This document shows, piece after piece, positions 42,670-50,473 of a stretch of DNA of 64,000 bases (position 1 is its first letter; the number at the start of each line of letters is the position of its first letter). Location of the stretch: positions 248,001-312,000 of the forward strand of contig NZ_FNVB01000010.1 in assembly GCF_900108315.1 (NCBI RefSeq). Direction: 5' to 3'. A program made the translations under genes and the position numbers. This DNA comes from Saccharopolyspora kobensis. Its GTDB lineage: Bacteria; Actinomycetota; Actinomycetes; Mycobacteriales; Pseudonocardiaceae. A model generated the notes under the pieces. That model saw only the letters and a list, made by a program, of their open reading frames with translations, searched no databases and was not told the DNA's origin.

Positions 42670-42773
42670 TCGAACCAGCGTAGCTACTCCATTTGGTCTG
42701 AACCTGTTCGCGGTGGAACCGCCCGCGCAGCGGCTACCGCGCGCGCACGCGCGAGTCCGCTACCGTGCTGACC
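42670..42773. promoter_or_regulatory. Divergent leaderless promoters of glmS and a hydrolase gene
   Basis: Minus strand: TACGCT (42677-42682) then 7 bases then GTG of glmS. Plus strand: TACCGT (42761-42766) then 7 bases then ATG at 42774. A -10 box 7 bases before the start codon is the actinobacterial leaderless signature. No ribosome site is seen for either gene. Confidence 0.6.
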
Positions 42774-43610
42774 ATGGCGCGCACTGCCAAGAAGGCCCCC
42801 TCCGCGAAGAACGCGTTCGAAGAGCTGTCCCGGCGCGGACCGCACGACGTGCTGCACGGTGATCTGGCTCTCGTCGGGCTCCCGGGCATCGTCTGCACCC
42901 CGCGCAGCGGGCTGGGACTGCCCGCGATCGCGTTCGGCCACGGCTGGCTGCAGCCGCCGCGCCGCTACCTGAGCCTGCTCCGGCACCTCGCCTCGTGGGG
43001 CATCGTGGTCGCCGCGCCCGCCACGCAGCGCGGCGTGCTCGCCTCGCACCGGATGTTCGCCGGCGACCTGCGCACCGCGCTGGACGTCTGCGTCGGCGTC
43101 CGGCTCGGCGAGGGCGAGATCAGCGTCGACGAGAAGAAGCTGGGCGTCGCCGGGCACGCCATGGGCGGCGGGTGCGCGGTCCTCGCCGCCGCCGCGGACG
43201 AGCGGATCCGGGCGGTGGCCACGCTGGCCGCCGCCGAGACTCACCCGTCCGCGCTGGAGGCCGCGGGCAAGGTCGGCGTTCCCGGCCTGCACATCGCGGC
43301 GGGCAACGACCTGCTGGCCCCGCCGGTGGCCAACGCCGAGCCGATCGCCCGCGCCTGGGGCGGCGCGGTGCAGCTGCGCACCGTGCCCAAGGCCAGCCAC
43401 CTCGGGTTCACCGAGGGCAGGCACTGGACCCAGCTCGTCCTGCACGGCAAGTCCGAGTACGCGACCCAGCGCGCGACCAAGGCCCTGCTGACCGCCTACT
43501 TCCTGAGCACGCTGGCAGGCGACCGCCGAGGTGACGCCCTCCTGTCCACCGACGTCAAGGGCACCCACGTCGACCAGGAGCACACCAGGGGCGTGCTCAC
43601 CGCCGCGTGA
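42774..43610 (+). CDS. Alpha/beta hydrolase of the dienelactone/cutinase-like type
   Basis: 278 residues. Hydrolase fold with FGHGWLQPPRRY (oxyanion region), nucleophile motif GHAMGGG (an alanine-serine change: G-H-A-M-G puts alanine where serine is usual), AGNDLLAPP and KASHLGF with the terminal histidine. The absence of serine in the elbow suggests it is catalytically altered or non-enzymatic. A lysine-rich leader precedes (ARTAKKAPSAKNAF). ATG at 42774 fits a leaderless message; a GTG at 42765 is an alternative. Divergent from glmS. Confidence 0.8.
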   Translation: MARTAKKAPSAKNAFEELSRRGPHDVLHGDLALVGLPGIVCTPRSGLGLPAIAFGHGWLQPPRRYLSLLRHLASWGIVVAAPATQRGVLASHRMFAGDLRTALDVCVGVRLGEGEISVDEKKLGVAGHAMGGGCAVLAAAADERIRAVATLAAAETHPSALEAAGKVGVPGLHIAAGNDLLAPPVANAEPIARAWGGAVQLRTVPKASHLGFTEGRHWTQLVLHGKSEYATQRATKALLTAYFLSTLAGDRRGDALLSTDVKGTHVDQEHTRGVLTAA

Positions 43611-43614
43611 TGGC

Positions 43615-44325
43615 TCAGAGCCCCGCGGCGAACTCCTCGGCGGCGGTCTTGGCGGCCCGCTCGGCGTCGGGGGCTGGCATCCGCTGGTCCTCGAACCAGT
43701 AGGTCTTGTCGTAGCCGTCGTAACCGACCGAGACCGTCGTGCGGCCCTTGCGGAAGAACACCGTGGCCGCCTTGACCTCGGTCCCGGTGGCCATGAACGC
43801 CTCGTCCCACGGGCCTTCCAGGTCGTCGGTCACGCGCGACGCGCGCTTGCCGTCGGTCTGCCGGTAGTGCTCGAAGGTCTCCTCGGCTTCGGCCAGGGCG
43901 TCGGCGGGATCCTCCGCCACCGAAGTGGAAACCGTGATGTCCAGGTAGCGCTCGTTGGTGCCGTCCTGGCCCTTGGTCGCCCGCCACGTGCAGGTCGCCG
44001 AGCCGGTCTCCTCATCGGAGTAGCCGTGGATCAGGTTCGTGGTGTGCAGATTCCGCAGGGTCTCCGCGCTGACGAGGTCGCACGGCGCGATCACCGGCTG
44101 CCCGGAGGGTTCCTCGCCCGCGGGTTCGGTGACGATGCCGTGCCGCCAGTAGAAGTACACACCGGCGATCCCGCCGACGACCAGCAGCGCGACGAGGCCG
44201 AGGATCAGGAGCGTGATGCACCCGGCTCGGCTCTTCTTCTTCGGAACCGGTTGCCACGGCTGGGCTTGCTGAGGAGCTTGCGGGGGCTGCGGCCCCCACT
44301 GCCCGGGTTGTTGCGGTTGCACCAC
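43615..44325 (-). CDS. DUF3558-like membrane protein with Pro/Gln-rich tail
   Basis: 236 residues. Cytosolic Pro/Gln/Trp-rich N-terminus (1-30), one membrane span (about 36-60, ITLLILGLVALLVVGGIAGV), then an extracytoplasmic domain with PCDLVSAETLRNL and TCTW, a cysteine pair arrangement like DUF3558 lipoproteins. It is a tandem paralog of the next gene upstream and resembles the lipoprotein at 59050. GTG start; two adjacent GTG codons are possible. Located among type VII secretion genes; role unknown. Confidence 0.75.
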   Translation of the reverse strand: MVQPQQPGQWGPQPPQAPQQAQPWQPVPKKKSRAGCITLLILGLVALLVVGGIAGVYFYWRHGIVTEPAGEEPSGQPVIAPCDLVSAETLRNLHTTNLIHGYSDEETGSATCTWRATKGQDGTNERYLDITVSTSVAEDPADALAEAEETFEHYRQTDGKRASRVTDDLEGPWDEAFMATGTEVKAATVFFRKGRTTVSVGYDGYDKTYWFEDQRMPAPDAERAAKTAAEEFAAGL

Positions 44326-44383
44326 CGGATCGTAGACGTCCGATGTGGCCGGTGGCGATGGCCGGGCGCGCGACCATCGCCAC

Positions 44384-45106
44384 TCACAGCCCGGAAACGA
44401 TCTCCTTGGCCACTCCCAGCACGGCCTGCTCGCCTTCGGCCGACGACATCTCGGTGCTGTCGCCGAGGAAGTTCCGGTTCCAGCCGCTGTACACGACGGT
44501 CACGATCTTCTGGCCCTCGCGGAAGTTCAGCTCGCCCGGCGAGCCCTCGCCCCGGGAGACGAGGAAGGCTTCCTCGCCGACCCCGGCGACCTCCCGGAGC
44601 TCGCCCGAGGAATTCTCCCGGTACGTCCCGAAAGTGTCCTTCGCGTCGCCGCCGTCGACCTTCGTGAGGTCGCGGACGTCGATCCGCAGCGTCCGCTGGT
44701 TGTTGCCGTCCTGCCCCCGCGTCGGGCCCCACCCGCAGGTGGAGCGCCCGGCGGACGGGTCCTCGCCGATGATGATCGGTTCGGGGTTGGTGACGTGCAG
44801 GCGCTTCAGGGTCGCGTCGCTGACGAGATCGCAGTCCTCGGGCAGCGCGGCGTTCGTCGGCGGATCCCCGGCGGGCTTCGAGTAGTTCAGGTACGCCACC
44901 ACGAGGAATCCACCGGCGCCGAGCAGGATCAGCGCGCCGAGGCAGATGCCCGCGATCAGCCCGACGCGCTTCCCGCGCCTCTTCTGCGGTGGCTGCGGAA
45001 ATCCCGGCTGAGCCGGCGGATATCCCTGCGGTGCTTGGGAAAAGGGCTGCTGGGGGTACTGGCCGCCAGGCGGAGGCCCCCAGGAGCCCGGCTGCTGAGG
45101 ATGCAC
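44384..45106 (-). CDS. DUF3558-like membrane protein with Pro/Gln-rich tail, paralog
   Basis: 240 residues, same plan as its neighbour: N-terminal PQQPGSWGPPPGGQYPQQP tail, basic KRRGKR stop-transfer, one span (GLIAGICLGALILLGAGGFL), extracytoplasmic domain with DCDLVSDATLKRLHVTNP and TCGWGPTRGQDG. Shared GQDG..(Q/E)R motif confirms paralogy. GTG start. The 58-base gap suggests co-transcription with 43615-44325. Function unknown. Confidence 0.75.
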   Translation of the reverse strand: MHPQQPGSWGPPPGGQYPQQPFSQAPQGYPPAQPGFPQPPQKRRGKRVGLIAGICLGALILLGAGGFLVVAYLNYSKPAGDPPTNAALPEDCDLVSDATLKRLHVTNPEPIIIGEDPSAGRSTCGWGPTRGQDGNNQRTLRIDVRDLTKVDGGDAKDTFGTYRENSSGELREVAGVGEEAFLVSRGEGSPGELNFREGQKIVTVVYSGWNRNFLGDSTEMSSAEGEQAVLGVAKEIVSGL

Positions 45107-45164
45107 GCGCAGCAGGCTACGCGACGCGACCGCGCGCGACCGGCGAATCCGCCAAGCCGCAGCG

Positions 45165-45199
45165 GAAGAGGCCGGTCCCGGTGCGGGGCCGGCCTCTTC
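45165..45199. terminator. Terminator downstream of the 45203-48908 gene group
   Basis: 15-bp stem GAAGAGGCCGGTCCC / GGGGCCGGCCTCTTC with one G-U pair and a GGTGC loop, 3 bases past the stop of the 144-residue gene. Confidence 0.75.
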
Positions 45200-45202
45200 T
45201 CG

Positions 45203-45637
45203 TCACCTCAGCCAGTTCTGGTTCTCGTAGTCGTCGTCATCGTCGAAGGCGGGCTGACGACGTGCCCTCGGCGACGGGGCCGGAGGCGCGGGCGGCGGCG
45301 GTGGCGGCGGTGCCGGGCGAGCCGAAACCGGTTGCTGCGGCGGCTCTTCCTCGTAATCGTCCTCGCCGCCGAAGCCGATCACGTTGTCGTCCTGCTGCGA
45401 CTTGTTCGACCAGTCGTTGCGCGGTTTGCCCGCCTGTTCCCGCTCCTTCTCGGCCCGTTCCACGAGCTCCTGCTTGCGGGCGGCGGCGGCTTCCTTGATC
45501 TCCTCGCTCTTCTTGGCCGAGGCCGCTTCCGCCGCGCGGACCGCGTCCACGTTGTCCGCGATCCCGTAGCGGTGCCGCGCGGTCAGGGTCGCGATCTCGT
45601 CCGCGACCCGCTGGTTGACCACAACCACCTGACTCAC
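45203..45637 (-). CDS. Charged Pro-rich protein coupled to the large repeat protein
   Basis: 144 residues. N-terminal helix (VVVVNQRVADEIATLTARHR), then a highly charged coiled-coil-like stretch (RAAEAASAKKSEEIKEAAAA, RKQELVERAEKER), then an acidic and polyproline tail ending DDDDDYENQNWLR. No signal peptide or membrane segment. GTG start overlaps the stop of the 989-residue protein (GTGA), so production is tied to it. Likely a cytosolic partner or chaperone-like factor; unknown function. Confidence 0.75.
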   Translation of the reverse strand: MSQVVVVNQRVADEIATLTARHRYGIADNVDAVRAAEAASAKKSEEIKEAAAARKQELVERAEKEREQAGKPRNDWSNKSQQDDNVIGFGGEDDYEEEPPQQPVSARPAPPPPPPPAPPAPSPRARRQPAFDDDDDYENQNWLR

Positions 45638-48603
45638 CTCTCCCGGTCTTCGCCGAGCACCGAGCGGAACGCCACGTTCGACTTCTCCACGCCGTCGTCG
45701 AACAGCTGGCCCTGGGTGCGCCACGGGCTGGAGTTGGAGCGCTCCTGCTCACCGCCCTGCTGGGCACCGTGAGCACCGCCCATGCCACCCATCATCCCGC
45801 CCATCATGCCGCCGCCCGCGCTGCCGCCGCCGCCGACCGCGGCGCTCGGGTTCTGGCCGCTGGGCTGGCCGGACTGCGGCGGGCCGGCCGCCGGGTCGGG
45901 GCCGAACGAGGACAGTCCGGTGGAGCCCTGCGCGCTGCCGCTGGTGGAGCTACCGCTGGAGGAGTCGCCGAACGAGGACATCCCGGTCGCACCGGCGGGC
46001 TGCGAAGCAGCGGAATCGCCGCCGAACAGCTGCCCGGAGCTGCTGCCGAAGGAGTTCTGCACGCCCTCGCCCATCGGGCTGAACGTGCTGGCGCCCGCGG
46101 CCTGCGGCGTGGTGGACGCAGGCACGTCCGGCGCGCCCTCGGGGTTGAACGCGGGCATCGTGGTGAAGCCGCCCGCCGAACCGCCGCCGAACCCGGCGTC
46201 AGCGGAACCGCCGCCGGGCGCTGGACCGAAGCCGCCGCCCGGAACCGCGCCGACGCCGAGGTCCGGAGCCGGAGCGGGACCGCCGACGAAGCCGGGAGCC
46301 GGAGCCGGGCTGCCGATGAAGTCGGGAGCGGGCGCGGGCGTCGGGCCACCGACGATGTCGGGAGCCGGGGCCGGGCCACCGATGAAGTCCGGAGCCGGGG
46401 CAGGAGTCGGTCCGCCCACGATGTCGGGCGCCGGAGCCGGGCCCGCCTGGCCCGGAATTCCGGGGCCGTTGTCCGGCGCGGGCATCGTGGACGCCTCCGG
46501 GACGGTTCCGGCGGGGCCGGGCATGCCCGGGGTGTTCTTGGCGAACTCGATCGTCTGGTTCAGCGGCGGCTTGCCGTCGCCGTTGTCCACGTTGACCTTG
46601 ATCTCGCCGTCGGGCGTGCGCTCGAAGGTGAGCGTGCGACCGCCCTCCTCGATGACGGCCTTGCCGTCCGGGCCGACCTGCACCTGCTCCGGGCCCTGGC
46701 CGCCGCTGCCGGTCGCGCTGCCGGGGCCCTGACCGGGCTGCGGCACACCGGGGCCACCGGGCTGCCCGGCGCCGCCCTCGCCGCCGAAGTCGACCTCGTA
46801 GGTCTTCGGCTTGCCGTCCGGGCCCATCAGCTCGACCTGCATCTTGCCGTCTTCGCCGGGCTTGTGGACGGTGACCGCGTCGTCGCCCTCGCCGAGGGTC
46901 ACCTTCTCGCCGTCGCCGCCGGCACCGCCCTGGCCGGGCATCTCCGGCATCTCCGGGGTCTCGGGCATCTCCGGGGTTTCCGGCATCTCCGGAGCGCCAC
47001 CGCCGCCCGGAGCACCGCCGCCGCCACCGGGCGTGCCGCCGCCACCGCCACCACCGGGGGTGCCACCGCCGCCACCACCGCCGGTGTTGCCGCCGCCACC
47101 ACCGCCACCGCCGGTGTCGCCGTTGCCGCCCTGGTCGGAGCCCTGCCCCTCCATGCTCTTGAACGGGTCGTCGCTGATCGGAGCACCGTTGATCATCTGG
47201 TCGTAGCTCTGCTGCACGGCGTCCTGCGTGCTCTTGCTCTGGTCCTTGAAGGAGCTGACCTTCTGGTCCATCTCGGGCTTGAACGCCTCGTCGAGCCACT
47301 TCTTGGCGTCGTCGATCAGGCCCTGGCGGATCTCCTTGGCGGCGTCCTGCCCGCCGACGAACTGGCCGATCAGCCCGCCGATGGGTCCACCGCAGATGAA
47401 CCCGATGGCGGAGCCCTTCACCGTCGACCAGATGCCGGAGAAGATGTCGTCGATGCCGACGTCGGCGAGGTCGCTGGGCTGGATGTCGCCGCGCGCCTTG
47501 CGGATCTCGTCCTTGGTCTCGTCCGGAGTCTTGTCCGCGCACTTCAGGTTCTCGCCGAGCTCCAGCACGAACTTGCTGTACTCGCGGACGACGTTCTGGA
47601 TGCCGTCGACGGCCGGCGTGATGGCACCGGCGAACTTCTCGGTCTCGCTGGCGACGGTGCCGCCCGCCGAGCTGAAGTTGCCGACCTTCGCCGAGGCCGC
47701 CTCCGAGGCCTCGCCCTGCCAGGTCTGCTTGGCGGTGTTGAACGCCTGCCCCATCGAGCTGCTCTGGTCCTGCAGCTTCCCGGACACGCCGCCGAGCATC
47801 TCGGCGTCCTGCCGGAACGCGCCGAAGTCGATCTCGCGGAGCTGGTCGAACTCCTTGACGATCTCGCCCTGGAAGTCCGGGCCGCCGCCCGTCCAGTCCT
47901 TGTACAGCGGCAGGAACTTCTCGAAGAAGTCCAGCCCGACCTTGCCGTGGTCGAGCAGCTCGTCGGAGGTGCCGACCGGGCCGCTGCTCTCCAGCGCCTT
48001 CTTGCCGTCCTCGATCGCGCCCTTGCGCTTCTCGGCTTCCTCGATCTTCTTCTGCAGCTCGGAGAAGCCACCGCCGGTGACCTCCTCGAAGATGGCGCTG
48101 CCGATGGGGTTGACCACCTTCATCGCGCCGTCGGCGATGCTGCCCGCGTTGTCGACGAGCCAGCTGGCACCGTCATCGATCTTGTCGTCGAGCCACTTGG
48201 CGCCCTCGCCGACGGCCTTCACACCGTCGACGATGCCCTCGCCAACAGCCGCGACACCGTCGACGATGCCTTCACCGACAGCGGAAACGCCGTCGACGAT
48301 GCCTTCGCCCACGGCCGAGACGCCCTCACCGACCGCCTTCGCGCCGTCCACGGCCCGGTCGCCGACCCACCCGACGCCATCGCCCACCGCCTGGGCGCCG
48401 TCCACAACGCGGTCGCCGACCCACTCGGCACCATCGCCCACCGCCTGGGCGCCGTCCACGACCCGGTCGCCGACCCACTCGGCACCGTCGCCGACCGCCT
48501 CGACGCCGTCGGACACCGTCTCACCGACGTCGCTGGCCTTGTCGCCGACCCACTCGACGCCGTCGTCGAGCGCCCTGCCCACAGTCTCGAACGGACCCGC
48601 CAT
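45634..48603 (-). CDS. Large type VII secretion-associated protein with 11/7-residue repeats
   Basis: 989 residues. Residues about 16-130 are built of 11- and 7-residue units such as GEGIVDGVSAV, GDRVVDGAQAV and GDGAEWV, an amphipathic-helix periodicity. A predicted helical WXG-type region follows (about 200-420, WQGEASEAASAKVGNF). The C-terminal half is low-complexity: glycine stretches, PEMPET repeats, a QVEL.GPDGK domain repeated twice, and a PAPAPDFIGG / PAPAPDIVGG repeat array. Start ATG overlaps the stop of the EspC-like gene (ATGA). The context and WXG features suggest an exported T7SS effector or surface protein; no toxin motif was recognised. Confidence 0.75.
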   Translation of the reverse strand: MAGPFETVGRALDDGVEWVGDKASDVGETVSDGVEAVGDGAEWVGDRVVDGAQAVGDGAEWVGDRVVDGAQAVGDGVGWVGDRAVDGAKAVGEGVSAVGEGIVDGVSAVGEGIVDGVAAVGEGIVDGVKAVGEGAKWLDDKIDDGASWLVDNAGSIADGAMKVVNPIGSAIFEEVTGGGFSELQKKIEEAEKRKGAIEDGKKALESSGPVGTSDELLDHGKVGLDFFEKFLPLYKDWTGGGPDFQGEIVKEFDQLREIDFGAFRQDAEMLGGVSGKLQDQSSSMGQAFNTAKQTWQGEASEAASAKVGNFSSAGGTVASETEKFAGAITPAVDGIQNVVREYSKFVLELGENLKCADKTPDETKDEIRKARGDIQPSDLADVGIDDIFSGIWSTVKGSAIGFICGGPIGGLIGQFVGGQDAAKEIRQGLIDDAKKWLDEAFKPEMDQKVSSFKDQSKSTQDAVQQSYDQMINGAPISDDPFKSMEGQGSDQGGNGDTGGGGGGGGNTGGGGGGGTPGGGGGGGTPGGGGGAPGGGGAPEMPETPEMPETPEMPEMPGQGGAGGDGEKVTLGEGDDAVTVHKPGEDGKMQVELMGPDGKPKTYEVDFGGEGGAGQPGGPGVPQPGQGPGSATGSGGQGPEQVQVGPDGKAVIEEGGRTLTFERTPDGEIKVNVDNGDGKPPLNQTIEFAKNTPGMPGPAGTVPEASTMPAPDNGPGIPGQAGPAPAPDIVGGPTPAPAPDFIGGPAPAPDIVGGPTPAPAPDFIGSPAPAPGFVGGPAPAPDLGVGAVPGGGFGPAPGGGSADAGFGGGSAGGFTTMPAFNPEGAPDVPASTTPQAAGASTFSPMGEGVQNSFGSSSGQLFGGDSAASQPAGATGMSSFGDSSSGSSTSGSAQGSTGLSSFGPDPAAGPPQSGQPSGQNPSAAVGGGGSAGGGMMGGMMGGMGGAHGAQQGGEQERSNSSPWRTQGQLFDDGVEKSNVAFRSVLGEDRER

Positions 48604-48908
48604 CAGACCTGGACCTTCCCGACCTCGTTGGCACCCGTCTCATCGCTGGAGGTGTACTCCTTGGCAGACGCCGTGAAGTCCTCGGACAGCTTGGTGCCGT
48701 GAGAGGCGAAGGACTCGATGTTCTTCCCCAGTTTTTCCAGCGCTTGCTTGTAGGCCTGGCCCGCTTCCTGGAACTTGCGGCCGGCCTTCTCCGGCGTCGC
48801 CTTCGCCTCGCTGACCGCTTTGGCCTGCCCCTTGATCTCCTCGGAGCTGTCGGAGAAGGCGGACGCCGCCTTCCCGATATCGCTGCCCGAGGTTGCCGTC
48901 CCGCTCAT
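48603..48908 (-). CDS. EspC/DUF2580-like type VII secretion protein
   Basis: 101 residues, helical, no signal peptide. Residues 9-75 form two predicted amphipathic helices around a short turn, in the manner of EspC/WXG100-like ESX substrates (DIGKAASAFSDSSEEIKGQA ... YKQALEKLGKNIESFASHG). C-terminal YTSSDETGANEV may carry a secretion signal of YxxxD type (YTSSD). ATG at 48908, GGGGGCG upstream. Stop overlaps the large protein start, so the two are probably co-produced and possibly co-secreted. Confidence 0.8.
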   Translation of the reverse strand: MSGTATSGSDIGKAASAFSDSSEEIKGQAKAVSEAKATPEKAGRKFQEAGQAYKQALEKLGKNIESFASHGTKLSEDFTASAKEYTSSDETGANEVGKVQV

Positions 48909-49048
48909 CAGCGCCCCCTTCAACGGCCCAGACGTCCCAACCTCGACTGGGACGCCTTGATTCGCTCACCGGTTCCCCATCTTGACAGGTCCAGCTGCGC
49001 GAAAGACCGAAAACCGGCGAGCTGCTTGCATCCGCGAAGAACCCCGCT

Positions 49049-49177
49049 TCACCGCTGGTGCGGGGAGCCGGACTGCGACTGCTGCCGCCTCCGCTTCCGG
49101 CGATCGGAGGTGATCACGATCGTCGTGACCACACCACCGATGACCAGCAGCAGGACGAGGGGCAGGGCGATGACCAT
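49049..49177 (-). CDS. Tiny single-span membrane protein (42 aa)
   Basis: 42 residues: MVIALPLVLLLVIGGVVTTI span followed by a basic tail (DRRKRRRQQ). ATG with a GGTGG about 9 bases upstream. One of six tiny membrane proteins in a row on this strand; no homology recognised. Confidence 0.55.
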   Translation of the reverse strand: MVIALPLVLLLVIGGVVTTIVITSDRRKRRRQQSQSGSPHQR

Positions 49178-49249
49178 GATTTCCCATCCACCTGGCACGG
49201 CCCGGATGATGCCAGGCGGTTCAGCCCCGGATCAGCGGAACGCCGAAGT

Positions 49250-49468
49250 TCACCGCGGCTGGCCGTAGCCCTGCTGCGGTGGCTGCTGCGGATAGCCCTG
49301 CTGCTGCGGGTAGCCGGGCTGAGCGGGGTAGCCGGGCTGAGCCGGGTAGCCGTACTGCTGCGGCGGCTGCACCGGTCGCTTCCCGCTCTTCGCCGCGACG
49401 ACGACCACCACGACCACCACACCGGCGACCAGCAGCAGTCCCAGGAAGAGAATCAGCATCAGGAGCAT
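49250..49468 (-). CDS. Small membrane protein with Gly/Tyr/Pro/Gln tail (72 aa)
   Basis: N-terminal span (MLLMLILFLGLLLVAGVVVV, then more valines) and a basic link, then a cytosolic or exposed tail of repeating GYPQQ/GYPAQP units. The tail almost matches that of the next upstream gene. ATG at 49468; TTG two codons upstream is possible. No clear ribosome site. Confidence 0.6.
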   Translation of the reverse strand: MLLMLILFLGLLLVAGVVVVVVVVAAKSGKRPVQPPQQYGYPAQPGYPAQPGYPQQQGYPQQPPQQGYGQPR

Positions 49469-49520
49469 GCGCAAGATGATGCCAGCCGGGAGCCCCGCGA
49501 ATCCCGCGGAACTGCGCAGA

Positions 49521-49787
49521 TCACTGCGGCGGGTACGGCGGCTGGCCGTAGCCCTGCTGCGGTGGCTGCTGCGGATAGCCCTGCTGCGGGTAGCCCTGCT
49601 GCGGCGGGTACTGCTGCTGGAACTGCTGCGGCTGCTGCTGGAACCCCTGTTGCTGGAATCCCGGCTGCGGCGCCTGCTGGACGTTCAGGCCGCGGAGCCT
49701 CACCTTCACCACGACGAAGGCCGCGAGCCCACCCGCGACGGCTCCGAGGAGCGCCACGACCAGGACCCCCATCCAGAAGTAGCTCAC
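49521..49787 (-). CDS. Small membrane protein with Gln/Pro/Gly/Tyr tail (88 aa)
   Basis: Residues 5-35 form one span (FWMGVLVVALLGAVAGGLAA), then VVKVRLRGL and a tail of QQ, FQQQ and GYPQQ units. GTG start with GAGGAGG 5 bases upstream. Tail repeats GYPQQPPQQGYGQP are shared with the 72-residue protein, showing these are duplicated or co-evolving partners. Confidence 0.7.
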   Translation of the reverse strand: MSYFWMGVLVVALLGAVAGGLAAFVVVKVRLRGLNVQQAPQPGFQQQGFQQQPQQFQQQYPPQQGYPQQGYPQQPPQQGYGQPPYPPQ

Positions 49788-49807
49788 GACTTCCTCCTCC
49801 GAGACGG

Positions 49808-49969
49808 TCACTGCTGGTAGGGGTTCCCGAGGCCCTGCGGCGGGTGCGGCGGCACCGCCTGCCGCTGCGGTTGCGCGGCGATCTTCCTGGTCATCAGGAA
49901 TGCCACGCCGGTACCGGTGCCGGCGCCGACCGCGATGGACAGGAGCGCGGGCACGATCCACTCGACCAC
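49808..49969 (-). CDS. Small membrane protein (53 aa)
   Basis: Span VPALLSIAVGAGTGTGVAFL, then RKIAAQPQRQ and a Pro/His-rich end. GTG start with GGGAGG 7 bases upstream. Part of the tiny membrane protein series. Confidence 0.65.
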   Translation of the reverse strand: MVEWIVPALLSIAVGAGTGTGVAFLMTRKIAAQPQRQAVPPHPPQGLGNPYQQ

Positions 49970-50117
49970 CGAAGCCTCCCCTCGTCGAGTTCGAGCACCG
50001 AACCTATCGGAGACCGGCCTCGCGGTGTCCCGCTCTCGGCGCACTGGATCGATCCGATTCCGCGCGTGCGGAACCGCCCCGCGCACCGGGAGCGGTGGCG
50101 GGGCGGGTTCGCAGCGG

Positions 50118-50255
50118 TCAGTAGCCCGCGCCGGGCAGGAGGTAGTGCAAGCCCCAGCTCTGGGACAGCACGACGGCCAGCAGGGCGGCGATGAGCACGC
50201 CGACCAGCGGGGTGATCAGCACCATCAGGAGGTCGCCGAAGAACTGCCCTCGCAT
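50118..50255 (-). CDS. Tiny membrane protein (45 aa)
   Basis: MRGQFFGDLLMVLITPLVGV and a second hydrophobic stretch (LIAALLAVVLS), ending GLHYLLPGAGY. Start 7 bases after the stop of the 52-residue gene. No homology recognised. Confidence 0.6.
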   Translation of the reverse strand: MRGQFFGDLLMVLITPLVGVLIAALLAVVLSQSWGLHYLLPGAGY

Positions 50256-50262
50256 GGCCGGG

Positions 50263-50421
50263 TCAGCTCCGGTTCCGCCGGTTCACGAACCAGGACCTGC
50301 CCTCGTGCGCGGCGTTCACGGCCTTGAGGCCGGCTACCGCGAGCGCGGAGAAGATCACGAGAGCAGCAACGAGCCCGACTGCGACGAGCCCGACGATCAT
50401 GGCGACAACGATGGCACCCAT
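50263..50421 (-). CDS. Tiny membrane protein (52 aa)
   Basis: MGAIVVAMIVGLVAVGLVAA, a single long span to about residue 30, then KAVNAAHEGRSWFVNRRNRS. ATG. First of the six in the direction of transcription and only about 50 bases after the glmM stop, so glmM readthrough could drive the series. Confidence 0.6.
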   Translation of the reverse strand: MGAIVVAMIVGLVAVGLVAALVIFSALAVAGLKAVNAAHEGRSWFVNRRNRS

Positions 50422-50473
50422 GTGAGCATGGTCTCACAATCGGGCCAATCCCGAGAGATCTACATCACAAAGA

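Noticed and set aside
45769..48702. 977-codon frame antisense to the large repeat protein
   Set aside because: Repeat content mirrors the sense repeats; sense strand has coupled starts and stops with its neighbours.
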